Shown here: piece after piece, positions 34,260 through 47,261 of the stretch
Numbering within the stretch: the first letter of the stretch is position 1
Layout: the number at the start of each line of letters is the position of its first letter
Assembly (NCBI GenBank): GCA_022885665.1
Contig: JAGQDJ010000077.1
Coordinates: 682,001 to 746,000, forward strand
Origin: Triops longicaudatus
Lineage: Eukaryota > Arthropoda > Branchiopoda > Notostraca > Triopsidae
DNA: 64,000 bases
Direction: 5' to 3'
Notes under the pieces: generated by a model
What the model saw: the letters and a program-made list of their open reading frames with translations, nothing else
What the model was told of the DNA's origin: nothing
The model's database searches: none
Made by a program: the position numbers and the translations under genes

Positions 34260-36995
34260 ACTTTTTCTTTGTTCTAGCGAGGTTAAAGAGCACCGTTAAG
34301 TTCATGTGCGTGTGCACCTTTTGGCTAAGGGATCATCGTGGCTGCATCACCGAGGAACGCCGCTTTTTCCTACCTATTTGAAGCAATAACAAAACTAGGT
34401 TTGAGAACAAAAGCCAAAACACGCTTCAGCTTACAAGCCCCGACTCCTACTCGCTGTCCTAGCCAGCTGGTTCTTGGGAACACAACTGGCGAGTCCTAAG
34501 AGCCGGAAGGCCGGGAGCTGTTTGGCACACTCGACTACGTACGAGACCTTGCTTGGAAGTAAAACGGGTAACCGTTCTCTCCACCTTTTGTGTTGGTGGT
34601 GGTACACCATCCGGGACCAAATAAAAAAGTAATTTATCAGAAACTACCTCGCACACACACGGAGAAAAAAAAGGCAATTTTGGGGTCGTTGAACAGACAC
34701 TTCTTATCACTCTCGCGTGAAAATTACCACTGCTAACGGGAAAGACAAACAAGAAATCAACTTTTCATCCGCAAATCCACACAAGTCTCCCCATTTGGGA
34801 AATATGAAATATTAGCTGATTTGACGGTAGAACAGGTAGAACCCCCAGTTCCGGAGCGCATTTTGATAAGGTCAAGGGGTAATACGAAAACGTGGGAGTT
34901 GCTTTTAAGGTAGTTCTTAGAGGCGATAGAAAAAATCAATAGTCTACGCTGGCACGAGAAAGACAGTAGTAAAGCCGGGAGATAGATTTACCAATATAAG
35001 AGTAATTTATGGTCTCGCCCGCTTGACGTAATGGGCCACTTACCAAGACTGGGCTGATTGACGAGCGCTGAACAGTCATATTCTTATAAAAGGACAAATA
35101 AATAAAGCTGCTTATGTTATGAGTGCACGCTTGTTTTTCTCAAGTTTTCAAGATGAAGTCACCCAGTCAGAAAAGAAAATATCTGGTTATAAGGTGAATG
35201 GCGAATTAAATTAAGCGGCGATCAACGAAAAAATGTATCGCCTAATGGCTAATAAGACTACGCAAATGGAACTTGTTGTAGCAAAAACTGACCGTGCATA
35301 ATGCTAGCTGTCAGCCAAGCATTATTACCCTGGTTCTAAAGTGTCCAAAACAGATTATCAAATGCAAGGGTAGGGTGTGCCCTACTTTAAGGATACACCA
35401 AGTTTTGTACGGGAAAACGTGCTACTTACTCGGAAGTCAAGCTTCGGTTTTTATCCTTTGGGGTTGTTTTAGTTTCAGTCGATAAAACGGAAGAGGTACA
35501 ATACTTTATGGCGACGTATACAGCACTAGATTCACTTGTTTTGCAATAAAAGAGAGCAGCTCCAGGTTCACTTACCTTTTTCGTAGGAAAAGTAACCCGG
35601 GATGCCATCTATAGGGACGGTATGTCACCAAAAGGAATACGTAATCTTTACAACATATAATTTTCAATTTAACGGCGTGATTGCCCTTTCAACCTTGACT
35701 GTTCTTTCATCCTCAAATTGTTTAAGTAATATGAGCAATACTTTAACAGCGAAAAATTGTATTAGACATTAACTGTCACATAAAGGCCATAAAATATAGA
35801 ATTTTTAACATATTTTTTTTTTAATCGCTGGTAAATTTTACGTCAGCTAATTCTCATAGTCTATACGCTATTTGTCACTTGAGGTAAATGAGCACAAAAA
35901 TCCTAGTAGTTTAAGTTAATTTTGCTTGATCCACACTACTAAGCAATTTCCTCTTGAATAGGAAAGCCCTATTGATATGGAATGCTCTGTTAAGGAACGA
36001 GGTTCCTTAAGTCTTCGGCGATCCAGTCTTATAGTTTTGTTTTATAATCTTACCGTCCTTTTCGGTAACAATAGTGATAAATAACATAACAGTTAGATTG
36101 AAAATTATTTTTGAAAAAAAAATATCTCGAATGAAATTCGTTAAGCATCGAAATGACAGAAAAAGAGCGAGTTCGCTAAACACGATTTCCCGTAACTACA
36201 GTTTTATTAGACATCTCGTCCAATAATTCGTTGCAACCAGAGGTTTTTTTTTTTTTTTTTTACAGCGAGATGTTAATGTATTCAAATTCCAGTATAATAG
36301 GTTACCGTTTGTTACTACGTAGAGGGGCTCATTTCGTTATCTAGCACTTGCTCGGCTTTAGTAGATTGGGAGCGAATGTACATAACCGCCGTAATCTCTC
36401 TGTTTTCTGGATAATCAGAAGCTACACTGTATAAGAAGGCTTTGCTGCATAGTTAAATTGTCGTAAAATAAAAAAATACGGGTTGTGGCGGGCAGGACGT
36501 AGGAAAATTTACGCTTCGGTCCCTTGTATGCCCCCTATATGTTGCGACAGCTTATTACCTTCAAGAATACTTCCGGTTAGTAAGCTTTCCGTATATTGTT
36601 AGTTTCGTAAACCACAGTATACTTCATTAGCATAAGATAAATCTAGCCTGAACTGGACCCAACCTTGCGTGAACAAACCCCAACATGACCGAACGTACAC
36701 ATAACACGCTCGCTGGTATAACGGGAATGTCCAAGCTTCTAATACCAGTTTAGGCAAACCTATGATAACATATAATCTTCCAGTTTATTAACATCCATAA
36801 GATAGACTAGGTAATCAATAACTGGACAATTTTCTATAAACTCTAACCGTGAAGCTAAACTCTAGTATGAGTGAAAGTAGACTAGAGTAGTCTCCAATAC
36901 ATTGTTATTGTCAAAGCACTTTCTCCCCTTTCATTTCCTGTATTTTTAATGGAATTTTACCAACACTCTCACAGCATGCTCAACTATTATTATTA
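34260..36995. other. Long 5' flank of the BAH gene
   Basis: 2.7 kb without a confident coding exon. A good donor (CTTG|GTAAGT on the minus strand, exon end 35044) and an acceptor at about 34284 (CTCGCTAG) could define a non-coding leader exon of the BAH gene, with TTTATAAG (minus strand, about 35092-35100) as a TATA-like element. A T18 run lies at about 36244. Nothing else is recognised. Confidence 0.4.
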
Positions 36996-37574
36996 CTATT
37001 GAATTGTTGAATTTTCAAACAAATAAATATTTTGCTTGAAAGCTAATATCAAACTCGACTGCAGTGTGAAATTATAAATAAGCAATCAATAAAATGTCTA
37101 GTTCTAACCTGCTGCAAAAGTAGCTTATACTGTTGTAGAGAAATCTTTGTCGCATTATTTTGCCAGTTAAACCGTGGATGATACATTTCAAAGCTTTTAT
37201 AGCGAAGCTCTACTCTCTTGGAATTCTTTTTTTATAAGTGATTCCTCTCGTTCTCGGCTCCGCTACACTGAACAATACGAAAAGGGTCATAGTCACCGCT
37301 TCAATAGGTTTTATGAGCACAAAAGGATAAGTGAATTAGAACGAAACGGTATAAACAATTTCGTTTAACAAATCCGCATCAAATAGGGAAAAAAGAACAT
37401 ACTTGACTTTTCTTTATGTAGTCTTGTGATTGCTTTGCGGTCTACGTATCGTTGTCCGAAAATGGGAAAGAAAAAGGCAAGTTCTCCCAGTCCGTGGGCA
37501 TACGTCCACCCATTCGCCATGTAGCTGACAGTGGAAGTTTTCCTTGACTTCTTCCCCTGGCTCGCAGCTTCCAT
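36996..37574 (-). CDS. Tentative three-exon small protein, unknown
   Basis: Three frames join in phase: 37403-37574, 37109-37209 and 36996-37058 (last intron 50 bp), giving 111 aa. It begins MEAASQGKKSRKTS, contains a Trp/Gly/Phe-rich hydrophobic patch (ELAFFFPIFG), then a basic KLRYKSFEMYHPRFNW stretch and a Gln-rich segment. The first exon is the best supported (open, with donor TCAA|GTATGT). I do not recognise the family; the model could be wrong in its 3' half or entirely. It is divergent from the SDR gene, 245 bp away. Confidence 0.35.
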
Positions 37575-37819
37575 CACATTTGCCTTATACGTTCACATAC
37601 ACACACAACAGCTAATACTCAACGCAAACAGGCCTTGGAAACCTGCCCGACCAAGAGGTGCGTTCTGGTGTTGGAGGCATGCGAGAATTGCATTGTCTCT
37701 TTGAAAAAAGCTACCACTCCTTCCACATCTTAGTTGTGCAAATGGACAGCCTGTGAAACGCATTCGTTTGCAATCCTTCCCTTTTCTATCGTCTAAATTT
37801 CGGGAGAAAAAAACACACC

Positions 37820-39663
37820 ATGGATCCCGGTCTAGTGGTCGTTTGTGCAATCCAAGTGCTGTTACTACTGCTCGTTGTAATCGCATTAGTGATGTACTTG
37901 AGTCGTAATCTCCGGTGCCGGTCACGTACCGAAGTGGATGCTAAAACAGTCTTGGTGCTAAACTGTGATTCCCTACCCGGCTACCATATAGCCAAATATC
38001 TGGATCAATTAGGATTACGTGTAATTGCAGCTTGTTCCGATACAAACAGTTTGCCTACCTTATGGTTACATACGGACGTGTCCCCGAAATTCAAATTGAT
38101 AAACTGGAACAACTATTCCGCATCAGGCGCAGCTTCAGCGCTCAAACAGGTTCAAGAAAGTATCCCAGTCGTGGAGAAAGGTACTTACGATTACCAAAAA
38201 AGGGGGAAGGAATTTATGAGAAAGACTTTGTGGCAGAACTTTTTGAAACTAATTTGTTGGAGTCATAAAATAACTTTCGCTGAAATGTACAATTTGCTGG
38301 GAAGAAAGGCTCATTTGGGCGTTGTTTGTTTCCTTTCTCCCACATCTAAAAAACGCGAGCTCCTCCCTTCCTACAACACACGTATATCACTTTCCCATGA
38401 AAAGATCATTTCCTATTCTGCTGACTGGACAGTTCACTACACTGATGGAATAATTAGAAAGTTTCCAAGAGGACAACGACATTATTGAAACTCAACTCTA
38501 TTCTTTCCAACCGCGGGGGCTTATTTGTAAACCACAGCGGTAAACAATACGTGAGAAGGTCCTTCTATACAATTATATGTTTCTACTATAACAAAAGGGG
38601 CTCAAGGATAGATCCGTGGAAGAAATTTCGTAACTTTATATACTAAAAGTATTTAGAGTGTAGAGTTTACCGTTCAGCGTACGCTGGACACCAGTGTGAA
38701 ATAGTAATAAAAATCTCTTGTCTTTTTTTCCGTATGCATGTTGTATCCTTGACCAGGTTTGTGGGCACTGGTTTTGCCTGTAGCAACCCACGGATCCGTT
38801 AAAACAAGGTTCGAAAACCAGGCTTGGTCCGAGTGTATGCATTCCCTGCATAGTAATCTGATCGGACCTCTCCAAGCTATTCACACCTGTATCCCATTGC
38901 TTAAACGTCGTCAAGGTTAGCAATGTCGTTTATAAACAGCCATATGTTATTATGGCATATTTAATCTGACCGTACCATGTAGGTCGGGTCATTACTTTAA
39001 GTGAAGGCATGGAAAGCCTCGTTGGCATGTCCATGGACTGCGTAGCTAACGGAGCGCTGCAAGGGTTGCAATCTAGTCTTCGCCAAGAGGTTGTTGGTAC
39101 GCAATGGGCGCACGTCCAATGGACATGGGACAATGAAGAGACTTCATCCAAGTATGCAAAACTCTTTTTGCCTTTTTTTTATTAAATCAACACACATATT
39201 CTCAAACGCCGCCGTTTATGATATGGGACGATTTGGACGCGCATCAGTTTGTACAAAAATTTCCACTTGACAAGCAACAAATTTCTAGAGTCTAAAAAAT
39301 CAAATATTTTAGAAAGCAGCACCAAATAATGTGAAAAAGTCACGAAAAAGAGAAGAAATAATTTCGGATCAAGGTTAAATTTTTAGTAAAAAAAAGTAAA
39401 GCCCTTGCTAGACCAAATTGTTCTGTCTCCTATGCCACGTATATGAAACAGATATTTTAATTTAAATACTTTCTAGGGATCCTGAAGGATACTTTGAGGA
39501 AATGCCGCGATACTTCGAGGCTATTATAGAAGACGCAATACTAAGTGTTCACCCTCACAAAAACTATCAGGCCATTCCTTCGATATACCGACGAATGAAG
39601 ATCGCCCGGCAAAGGTCTTCGGAGAAATACAAGAATAAGCTGTCCCACATCATACAGGCTTGA
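37820..39663 (+). CDS. Membrane-anchored SDR-fold protein, probable pseudoenzyme
   Basis: Resembles the retinol/17-beta-hydroxysteroid dehydrogenase branch of short-chain dehydrogenases (SDR9C-like). It has an N-terminal hydrophobic anchor (residues 5-27), then a Rossmann strand VLVLNCDSLPGYHIAKYLDQLG and LRVIAACSD. GLWALVLPVATHG sits where GLWGLVNNAG is expected. RVITLSEGMES matches the catalytic Ser strand. SMDCVANGALQGLQSSLRQE aligns with the YxxxK helix, and the end HPHKNYQAIPSIYRRM is typical. Four exons join in phase to 291 aa: 37820-38180, 38757-38915, 38983-39151, 39477-39663. The glycine motif, NNAG, Tyr and Lys are all replaced while the frame is intact, so a non-catalytic protein is likely rather than a dead gene (inference). 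Confidence 0.85.
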
Positions 39664-40228
39664 AAACTACCCAACTCCCGGCAAGAAACAGTGGTAATCG
39701 AGTTGCTTAAGTCTGGAACGGAATAATGGCATTACATAAACTCCAGCCTTTTGTCAATAACCAATGTACACGTGTATATTCTGCAAAAAAATGTTTTAAC
39801 AAACGTTAACAACACGCTTACATGGTATGTTTCTGTAAAGGCACAGTTAGGTAAAATACACAATGCTTCGCTCAGTTTAAAAAATGGAAGAACTCGTTAA
39901 CAAATTTTGGCTGCGGAATACACGAAAAAACCTCCATGATATAAAATTGCACTTGTCAGTAAGAAAAAGTATCAACCACATGTCCCACAATACGATAAGC
40001 GGTACAAAAAGGCAGCTAAGACGTTCAAAAACCGGGTAAAAGTTATATAGCAACGTCCAACGAGTTACTTTTCGCTGGGGTATGCGGCTCGCTCGGCAAG
40101 GCAATTTCTGACCTACTGAAAGCACTTGGTCGACTCTACTGCTTGCAGTAGCGTTAACGACCGTATAAAAACTGCACATAAAAATGAAAAAGTTAACCAC
40201 AACAAATAAAAAAAAATCTACAGGAAAC
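39664..40228. other. Convergent 3' interval, SDR-like and NF-kB genes
   Basis: 565 bp between the two stop codons. Presumably both 3' UTRs; no further gene seen. Confidence 0.5.
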
Positions 40229-43200
40229 TTAAGACGGTTGCGATTTGCCTGACATCGCATTCAGAGCATCCAGTTCTTTGATAGTACTCGAAATACTGTC
40301 TCCACCGTCCAACTCTGTACCCGACAATAAGCCTGACAGGGACAAATCTGTCAGCTCCATGCTGAAGGTCGTGGGGGTTGGTTGATTGTAATTGCTTTCT
40401 TTGGGCCGAACGCTATCTTGTTGCGGGTTTCTCGACAACTGTTCGACTCCGGCACTGCCCGTGGTCGTTTTCACTCCGGTGCCTACATCGAGGAGTGAAA
40501 GGTTTTCCAACATATGAGAATCCAAGCAGCTTAAGTTGGATTCGCTCAACGGCAAGTTGATGGACGGTAGCTCGTGCAAATCTAGGGTTGCTTGGGGCTC
40601 AATAAACTGGCGATCCAAATCCATAATGCTTGTACCCATCCCGCTAGCGCCAGCATCATTGATGTAAGGCGAGGCAGGAATGTTGTAGGAAGGGCTGTGC
40701 GAGAGGGGAATGTTGTAATTATTATGGTTGCCTGGACTCTGCGCCATCGAAGATCCTGGTGATAGACCGTAAGCAGGAAGCGAACCAGGTGACACGCTTA
40801 TCGGGTAATTCGGCGAAGGAGGGAGTAAATGCATGGAAGGAGTAGGAGGAGCCACGAAGAGGGGCGTACCCGAACCACCCGGGGAGAGAGCAGGGTTCAT
40901 GGGGAATCGCGACAGGTTCATGTTCATTGTGTTGTAGTTGGACTGTAAGGTGTTAGGGGAAGCGTCGCCCTCCACGTAGTACGCTCCACCCATTTCGACA
41001 TGATCTGCGGGGAAAATTAGTAAGATTAGCGATAGAAGATAAGAATGGGCCGTCTGAAACAGGTTCAAGTTGGTTATTACCACACCAGTTACATGTACTA
41101 CAACTACACGTGACAATCTTATCTAATGAAGGATCTCAAAATAACTCTTCTTTAGGAGAATTATGTATTAAATGATTCATAAAATTTTGCAAAATTGCCA
41201 ATAGCAAAAAACACTTTAAAATCTGATCCTGTTAAAGACTTTCAGTTCGATTGATCTTAAATGCTAAAACAGTGTGTTTTTACAAATCAGTGCGGTTTAT
41301 TTATTTATTTTTTTTTTGTGATGGGGTAACGGAGACTTTCTAGTTGACGATTTTGGGTAACGGGCGTGAGAAAATGCCTTAAATTACTGTTTTTTCCCTT
41401 ACCTATGGGTTCCTGTTTCACTTTGGGCCGGACCGAGGGCCGCAAGACAGGCCGAGAAGTAGCCAACAAGTTGAAATCGTTGCACGATGATGCTGTGGCC
41501 GCTAATCGTTGACCTACCCAAAAGTAGTGGTAAACACGTATACTTCACAAAAGCGAAAGGAAACTGGGGTTAATGAAATGCAAAATAACTCAGTAACGTG
41601 CAATTAGACTTCTGCTACGTTGCGTTAGTACTTCGAGCTTTTGTAGTTTCAAATCTACGACTGTAATACGATTCTCCACACCATGCTGCTCACCTGATCC
41701 AACTTAACCGCGCATTTTCCAGAAGCTAAAGTAAACTTGCCATTCCTATTTTTGCTCTTCCCCAAAGATTTTTACTTAAGGCCTTAAATATTTATTAGTT
41801 TTAAAAGGACAACCGTTTAAGCCAAATACACCACTGAAAGCTGAACACATTGATTAGGAGGGTTCACAACCTAAATTATCAATTATTCCACTGTCACGAT
41901 CTCTAAAGGCACAACAATAAATAATAATAATAATTTCTGCATTTCATATAATAGAATAGCCTTGCAAGTCCTAACGCAACGGCACTGTTATGAAACCCGA
42001 GAAAATATTGCCTATTTCCCGAAACCCGCCACCGAATAAAGCAGAAAGAAAGGGCAATATCGATGAAAGGAACATAATACTCACTCTCTAATGCACTATC
42101 GCGGATGTAGGCAGCTAATCGCGAATTATTACTATCAGCCAATCGCAAGCGTTTGCGCTTAAGTACTTCCGCGTCTGCTATAAAAAACCGTAAAACTTAA
42201 CACCTGGTCTTGACACCAATTTTCCTCATTGCATCCTTGAAATCCCCAACAATAACCTTTCTTTTTAACTCAATTTCAACGGCGGTTTGCAGCTTCGTCT
42301 TTCAAACCTCTCAAATCCGCATACAACATAGACATGGTTTCCGAGTCATCAAACTCGGAAGCTGTGGCTAAAGGAGCGAAACGCGCGTAAAGTGCAAAAT
42401 TCTCCGCTTCGCTCAATTCAATAGGCTCTTCCTTATCAACTCCATCGCGTATTTCAACTGCCGCACCCTGATCATCCAACCCTTTATCCTTTGAGGTCAA
42501 AACGTTCTCTTTTTCCTCGATAAACATGGGCGGCTGACTATCAGACTCATAAGCGTCAATGATTTTCGTGCGATCTAAGCGAGGACTTGTCTGGGGTGAG
42601 GTTTTACCATTGGTTGCCGCGTTATTACGCTTAAAAGTTTGTTTTATAGCATTTAACGCCGTTTTGAGCCCAGTAGCCTCTTTGGGGGGCGGAGCCGGAA
42701 GTGGCTGGTACATTTTCTTGAACCGACGAGGCGGCAAGGGAGGAACGACTATGACTTCATCGTCCCGTACACGTACCGAAGTGATTCTGGGAGGCAGAGC
42801 CGGTTGTCTCTCGTCCCAAGGATCATCCGGCACGGCGGGATTATCGGGATCATCGTAAACCTGGTCCAGTTCGTCAGTATTGTTGCTCATTTCGGCACCG
42901 CGCGAATTTTTCAACTCGAGCACCGGATTTTTCATGGCAAGCTGGAAACTGGAATAAGTCTGAAAATCGTTAGGGCCTGCATCTACGCTCATGGTCTGCA
43001 GCTTCTGAAGCTGCCGTTCTATCGTATCCACGCTCGCGGTCTCCGAGTCCTCGTCGTCATCGCTACCTAAGGGAGTTGATTCGGTGAAAGAATCGTTACA
43101 GTCCGATCCACCGTCGCCGAGCTCGTCGTTTAAAGTATGACCAGACGACGCTAAACTGAGTCTCGAGTTGCAAGAGTCGACTAACGTGTCTTCCGAGTAC

Positions 43201-46200
43201 AAGCTACTGACTTCCGAGACGTCAGAAAGAGCGGCCGAAAGGCGAGAATTCAAGTCTTCGGAAGACACGGTGCTAAAACGTGGCTCGTTGCTCTCGGAGT
43301 AAATTGTGGATAAAGAAGACCTGTTGACCTGCGCTTGCCGTTCTTTGCGAATCACAGCGTACGCGGCAAAAGCAGAAGCTAAGCGAACGGCACTAGCGTT
43401 CATATCGGCCTTCAAGGCATCTTTATCGATATTCTCGTCCTTGTCTGATTCGTCTGGAGCATTCTGGGCTTGCGAAGTTTCTGCCGATGCTTCGGTTGGC
43501 TTGACTACTGTTCCTGGTTCGACGGATACTAAGGACTCTGTCGAAGCTACAACTGGCTTAATAGGCTCAGGTTTTCGTTCAGGAGGCTCACAGGATACGA
43601 CCTGAGTTTCAACTTTAGCTGGAGGCACATCGGGTAAGGAGGTTTGCACCCCAGCGTCACTCACGCTTACAGACAAACACCGCGTAGTAGTTGACGCATC
43701 TCTGCTGGAGGGTACAAAGGGGTCAGGGGCGGGGACATGGCTTTGCCACACATCCCGGGCCAAACAGGCCGCGTCCATTGCCAGTATGCGGCAGAATAGA
43801 TCAAAATGAGGGTGAAGGCGCTTGCCTGGCTCCATACCTGAATCCAAGGGTAAATACTGAAAGGGGCGGGGCTCGCTAGCAGCTTTATCGGATGGGCGTA
43901 CAAGCTGGATGCATGTGGACACTGGTCCTGGTATCTAAAGAGATAAAACACGTGATGAGTATTAGTGTGAATTTCGCATAAAATCATAATCACTTTGGAT
44001 TTATGGTCGAAGAACCATACAAAACAGGTAATAGGAAAAGATAATAGGAAAATGCGGTGTCCAGAACCAAACAGTATGGACTACCTATGTCGCTAAGACG
44101 TAAAACTTAGGCAAAACATAAGGTTAAATAAATAATAAATCGGTTTCACATGTTCGTAACGTGATACTAACGAAAATAAACGATTAAAAGAACAAACAAA
44201 AAGAATATGTAATTAAGAATACCGTGGCAAAAGCTAAACAAGAGCTATACGTGTTAAAAGTCCATGAAAGCATTGCGGGAGTGCATTAAAATAATTTGGT
44301 TTCGTCACTGAGGCTGGTTTCTTGGTACAGAATAACCGGATGTGCTTGGCACACTGAAACTCAAGAAAGGAGGAAATCCTATTCCAAACTTACATCCAAG
44401 TTTTTGTAGCGCGGTGTCCTGAATGAAATTGCCACCTGCTTGTGCACGTCTGAGGATTGGAAATCCCCAAATCCTTCCCATACTATGTGTCCTTCATTTT
44501 CTTCATAAAATCGAATCTGGATATCATCTAAAAAACGATACATCAGGCATAATAAAGTACAAAAGCATTATCATGTAAACAATAAATGTTGTACATGTTG
44601 TTTTTTTATTAAAGAAAGTTTATTTACCTTTCGTGACCTTGTCGCAGAGTAATATGACGTCTTTGCCTCCGGATACAGGACTGGTACAGTCGCTCAGTTT
44701 ACATATGTTCAAATCGCACATTGCCTCTACGGTACGGAAAATGAGATTAGAATGATAACACAAACAATCATTTACGTATATTCCGAACAAGTTGCCTTAC
44801 TTTTATCATATATCGGATCCGATACGACTGGTTTCAGTGGGAACGTAAAACGGTCTTTTTGCGCGCCTTCCAAGAAAACTTGGAAACACAGCCTTACAGC
44901 GTTCAAATCTATACTTTGCGGCTGATTACGGTGACCAAAACCCGCTGGTGGAAAAAACAAGAACTTTGTTTTATGAATGGAAAACCGGCACTTGAAACAA
45001 TGTCAGACACACTGCAAAGCCCTCATCGTGCGGACAACCTTGGGAAATTTGAAAAACGAATCCTTCCCCCAACTTCGGAAAAACCCACTACTTTCTCCAT
45101 TTAACTATGTTACTACCCAACGTATACGTTCCCCACAATATCCGGTTGAAGAGACGAACGTTAAAAATTTTTCCCGCCAAAAGCTACACAAATCACAAAC
45201 CTTACTAATAACCCAAACCTATAGAAAATTCTAAGAATTCGAACACAGCTTGCCAGTTTTCGGAAGCAACCGAGAGTGCTCGGAAGCCTTCTGAATATCA
45301 TTTGTCTCAAGGTTCATTTATTGCAAGATAACTGCCTCTTAAGTAAACTGATAACTATCATGCAATGTGACGCCATATTTGGCGGTTTGGGATAAAAAGG
45401 GGTAAATTTCCAAAGACTTTCCCAAGGTTGCGGACGACGAAGACATGATTAAGACACTCTCGGCTCGCTTTGCAAGCCTGTATGACCTACTTTTAAACGG
45501 ATCCACACGGACTTCTTCTCGTTGTCGCAAAGCGTCGTCAATTCCTTTCTTTTTCACGCACTGGATCCCCAGATTGGAGAAGGTACACATCATGTTTTCA
45601 TTGCTGATGTGCATGGTGCAAACACCCTTATTGCACCCTTCCTTGCCGACCAAACTGTGAGGGTGCGGACGGTACGGAGGGTCTTTGGTAACACACGAGA
45701 CCACAACAACAGCCTTCCCCCGGTAGCCCACTACCTGTGTCCGGTCAAAAAGATTGTTTTGATTCGTCTGACCTTCCACCGCGAGCAAATGCAAAAGGTT
45801 TATCCCCAAATGCTCCCAAACTACGCTACGTCACATAACAAGAGAAACAGCTCTCAGCATTGCAACACACAAGATCCCTCGAAAACATCTTCGCTTCCAG
45901 GAAGAGCAGCGAGCAGTTAAACGAAAAGTGAAAGACCGTCAGTATTCTAATAACTCGCTACGATCGTTCTCAAGAAACAAGTCGTTGTAGGAAGCGTTAC
46001 GTCAACTAGGCTAAGTAAACAGACGCAGAGATTATACTTCTTTAACAGGCAATACAAAGTCAAAAACGAGGAGGTCGAACATACGAACGTAATCAAGAAT
46101 CATACTTGGATAGCTGGGAAACTCTTGTTATCTGTGGTGCTATTGGCGCCCGGAATACTGCCAGCTGAGCGCCCTTCGCACTCGTAACGAAATCGCAAAG

Positions 46201-46766
46201 CTTTCGAGGCTGGTTGTTCCAAAATTTTGACATAAGCCCGTCGTTTAGCTTCCAAGTCAGGAATTGCATTCGCAGACGATGAATTTGACACTACACTCCG
46301 AGATTCCATCACCGGACGCGCGGGAGCTGGTTGAGGACTTGCATATGTCATGTTATTAGGAAAACCCGTCATGGTGGGGCCTGGTCCCGTTTCAGAATCT
46401 GCCACAATCACGTCAACTAAGGGTCGCACCGTAGGAATGAGAAAAAAAAATGATGGACATTTTGGTTACAGTCGTTCGAGGCGACGATACTTACTAACGT
46501 CACTTAAATTTGTTCCACTGGTAAATCCTGAAAGAAAACCAAGAAAACTTTTTTAAAACACCGGTCCAAAAGCTGTCCGGCAAAACGCAACAATATGATA
46601 GGTGCACGGCGCGGAAACTGAAGCACAGACGGTAGTGCAGGGCAAGCAAAAAGTGACGAGAGGTGGAGGTGGAGGTGGAGGGGGGTTCAAGTTTGTCTTC
46701 GTTAGCACGAAGTCCATTGCTAAGGTCTTAGGACGTTTTACCTGGGTTAGCCTTGACGCCACTCAT
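40229..46766 (-). CDS. dl: Rel/NF-kB transcription factor, Dorsal type (long nuclear isoform)
   Basis: Toll-pathway transcription factor held in the cytoplasm by an IkB and released to bind kB sites. The Rel homology domain shows RAYVKILEQPASKALRFRYE-CEGRSAGSIPG (DNA-binding loop), VVVVSCVTKDPPYRPHPHS, LVGKEGC, and VDPFKTGFGHRNQPQSIDLN. The IPT half has VSDPIYDKKAMCDL, KDVILLCDKVTKDDIQIRF and VHKQVAISFRTPRYKNLD. It is followed by PLDSADAEVLKRKRLRL (nuclear signal), a VKQEP SUMO-type motif and a Pro/Ser-rich transactivation tail; there are no ankyrin repeats. Eleven exons join in phase to 688 aa: 46742-46766, 46495-46527, 46106-46416, 45491-45734, 44801-44944, 44628-44726, 44394-44527, 43838-43934, 42085-42177, 41403-41513, 40229-41004. 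The 43838 exon has an alternative, unspliced ending (next entry). Confidence 0.93.
42276..43837 (-). CDS. dl: Alternative C-terminal coding extension (Dorsal-B-like isoform)
   Basis: If the donor after 43838 (CAG|GTATGG) is not used, the IPT exon reads on for 519 codons to TGA at 42276-42278, ending ...KDEAANRR. The isoform would be about 882 aa: the full Rel homology domain with an acidic Ser/Thr/Glu-rich tail holding LPPRITSVRVRDDE, two PLPPRR-type proline motifs and a conserved-looking ENFALYARFAPLATASEFDD segment. It would lack the KRKR signal and transactivation tail. Fly dorsal makes a comparable Dorsal-B form. Codon use and the long frame argue for real coding sequence; splicing from 42308 or 42281 to 42177 would also keep phase and make a third form. 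Confidence 0.75.
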
Positions 46767-47261
46767 GTCTTTCACAGTATAAAGGCACGGTGTGAAGCTT
46801 ATATAAATCACAATCCAGGCAAGGCACACTGGAAAATAAGTTATTTAATGTATTTCCTGGAAAGGTGCACAGCTCACTAAAAACACAAAAAGCACACGCC
46901 TACTCCATATTTGTCAGACCAAAATGCATTTCCTGCCGCCATCTCGCGGTTTCGAGGGAAAACTATTAAAGGCGCCAAACCTCATTCCTGTTGTGAATCC
47001 TTGCGCAATAAAATTTCCCAAATTATATTCTAAGAATTCTGATACTCAAAAAATGTAAGAATTTAATGCTAGGGACACGTTCTTTTTAGTTTATTTTGAA
47101 ACGACGCTTTCGACATATTAAAATGCAATAACTAACGTAACAAACCTGTTGTATTAGATCAGTTTGGAGTATTAAATTGGACGGATGCGTTACACATAGT
47201 AAAAAGTTCGCATAACATCATTACACCGTCTAGAGTCCAATGAACGGCCACTGGTTACGGA
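46767..47261. other. NF-kB gene 5' flank / TTLL15 3' flank
   Basis: About 495 bp between two minus-strand genes. It holds the NF-kB promoter and 5' UTR. No clear TATA box and no sequence I would call a kB site. Confidence 0.5.

Noticed and set aside
33556..34299. Overlapping ORFs in three other frames in the first BAH exon
   Set aside because: Consequence of GC-richer coding sequence; the 546-codon frame with RVASLNA-type motifs is the real one.
44859..45234. Plus-strand ORFs across the NF-kB gene
   Set aside because: Antisense to the IPT-linker exon and its intron; the minus strand matches Rel proteins.
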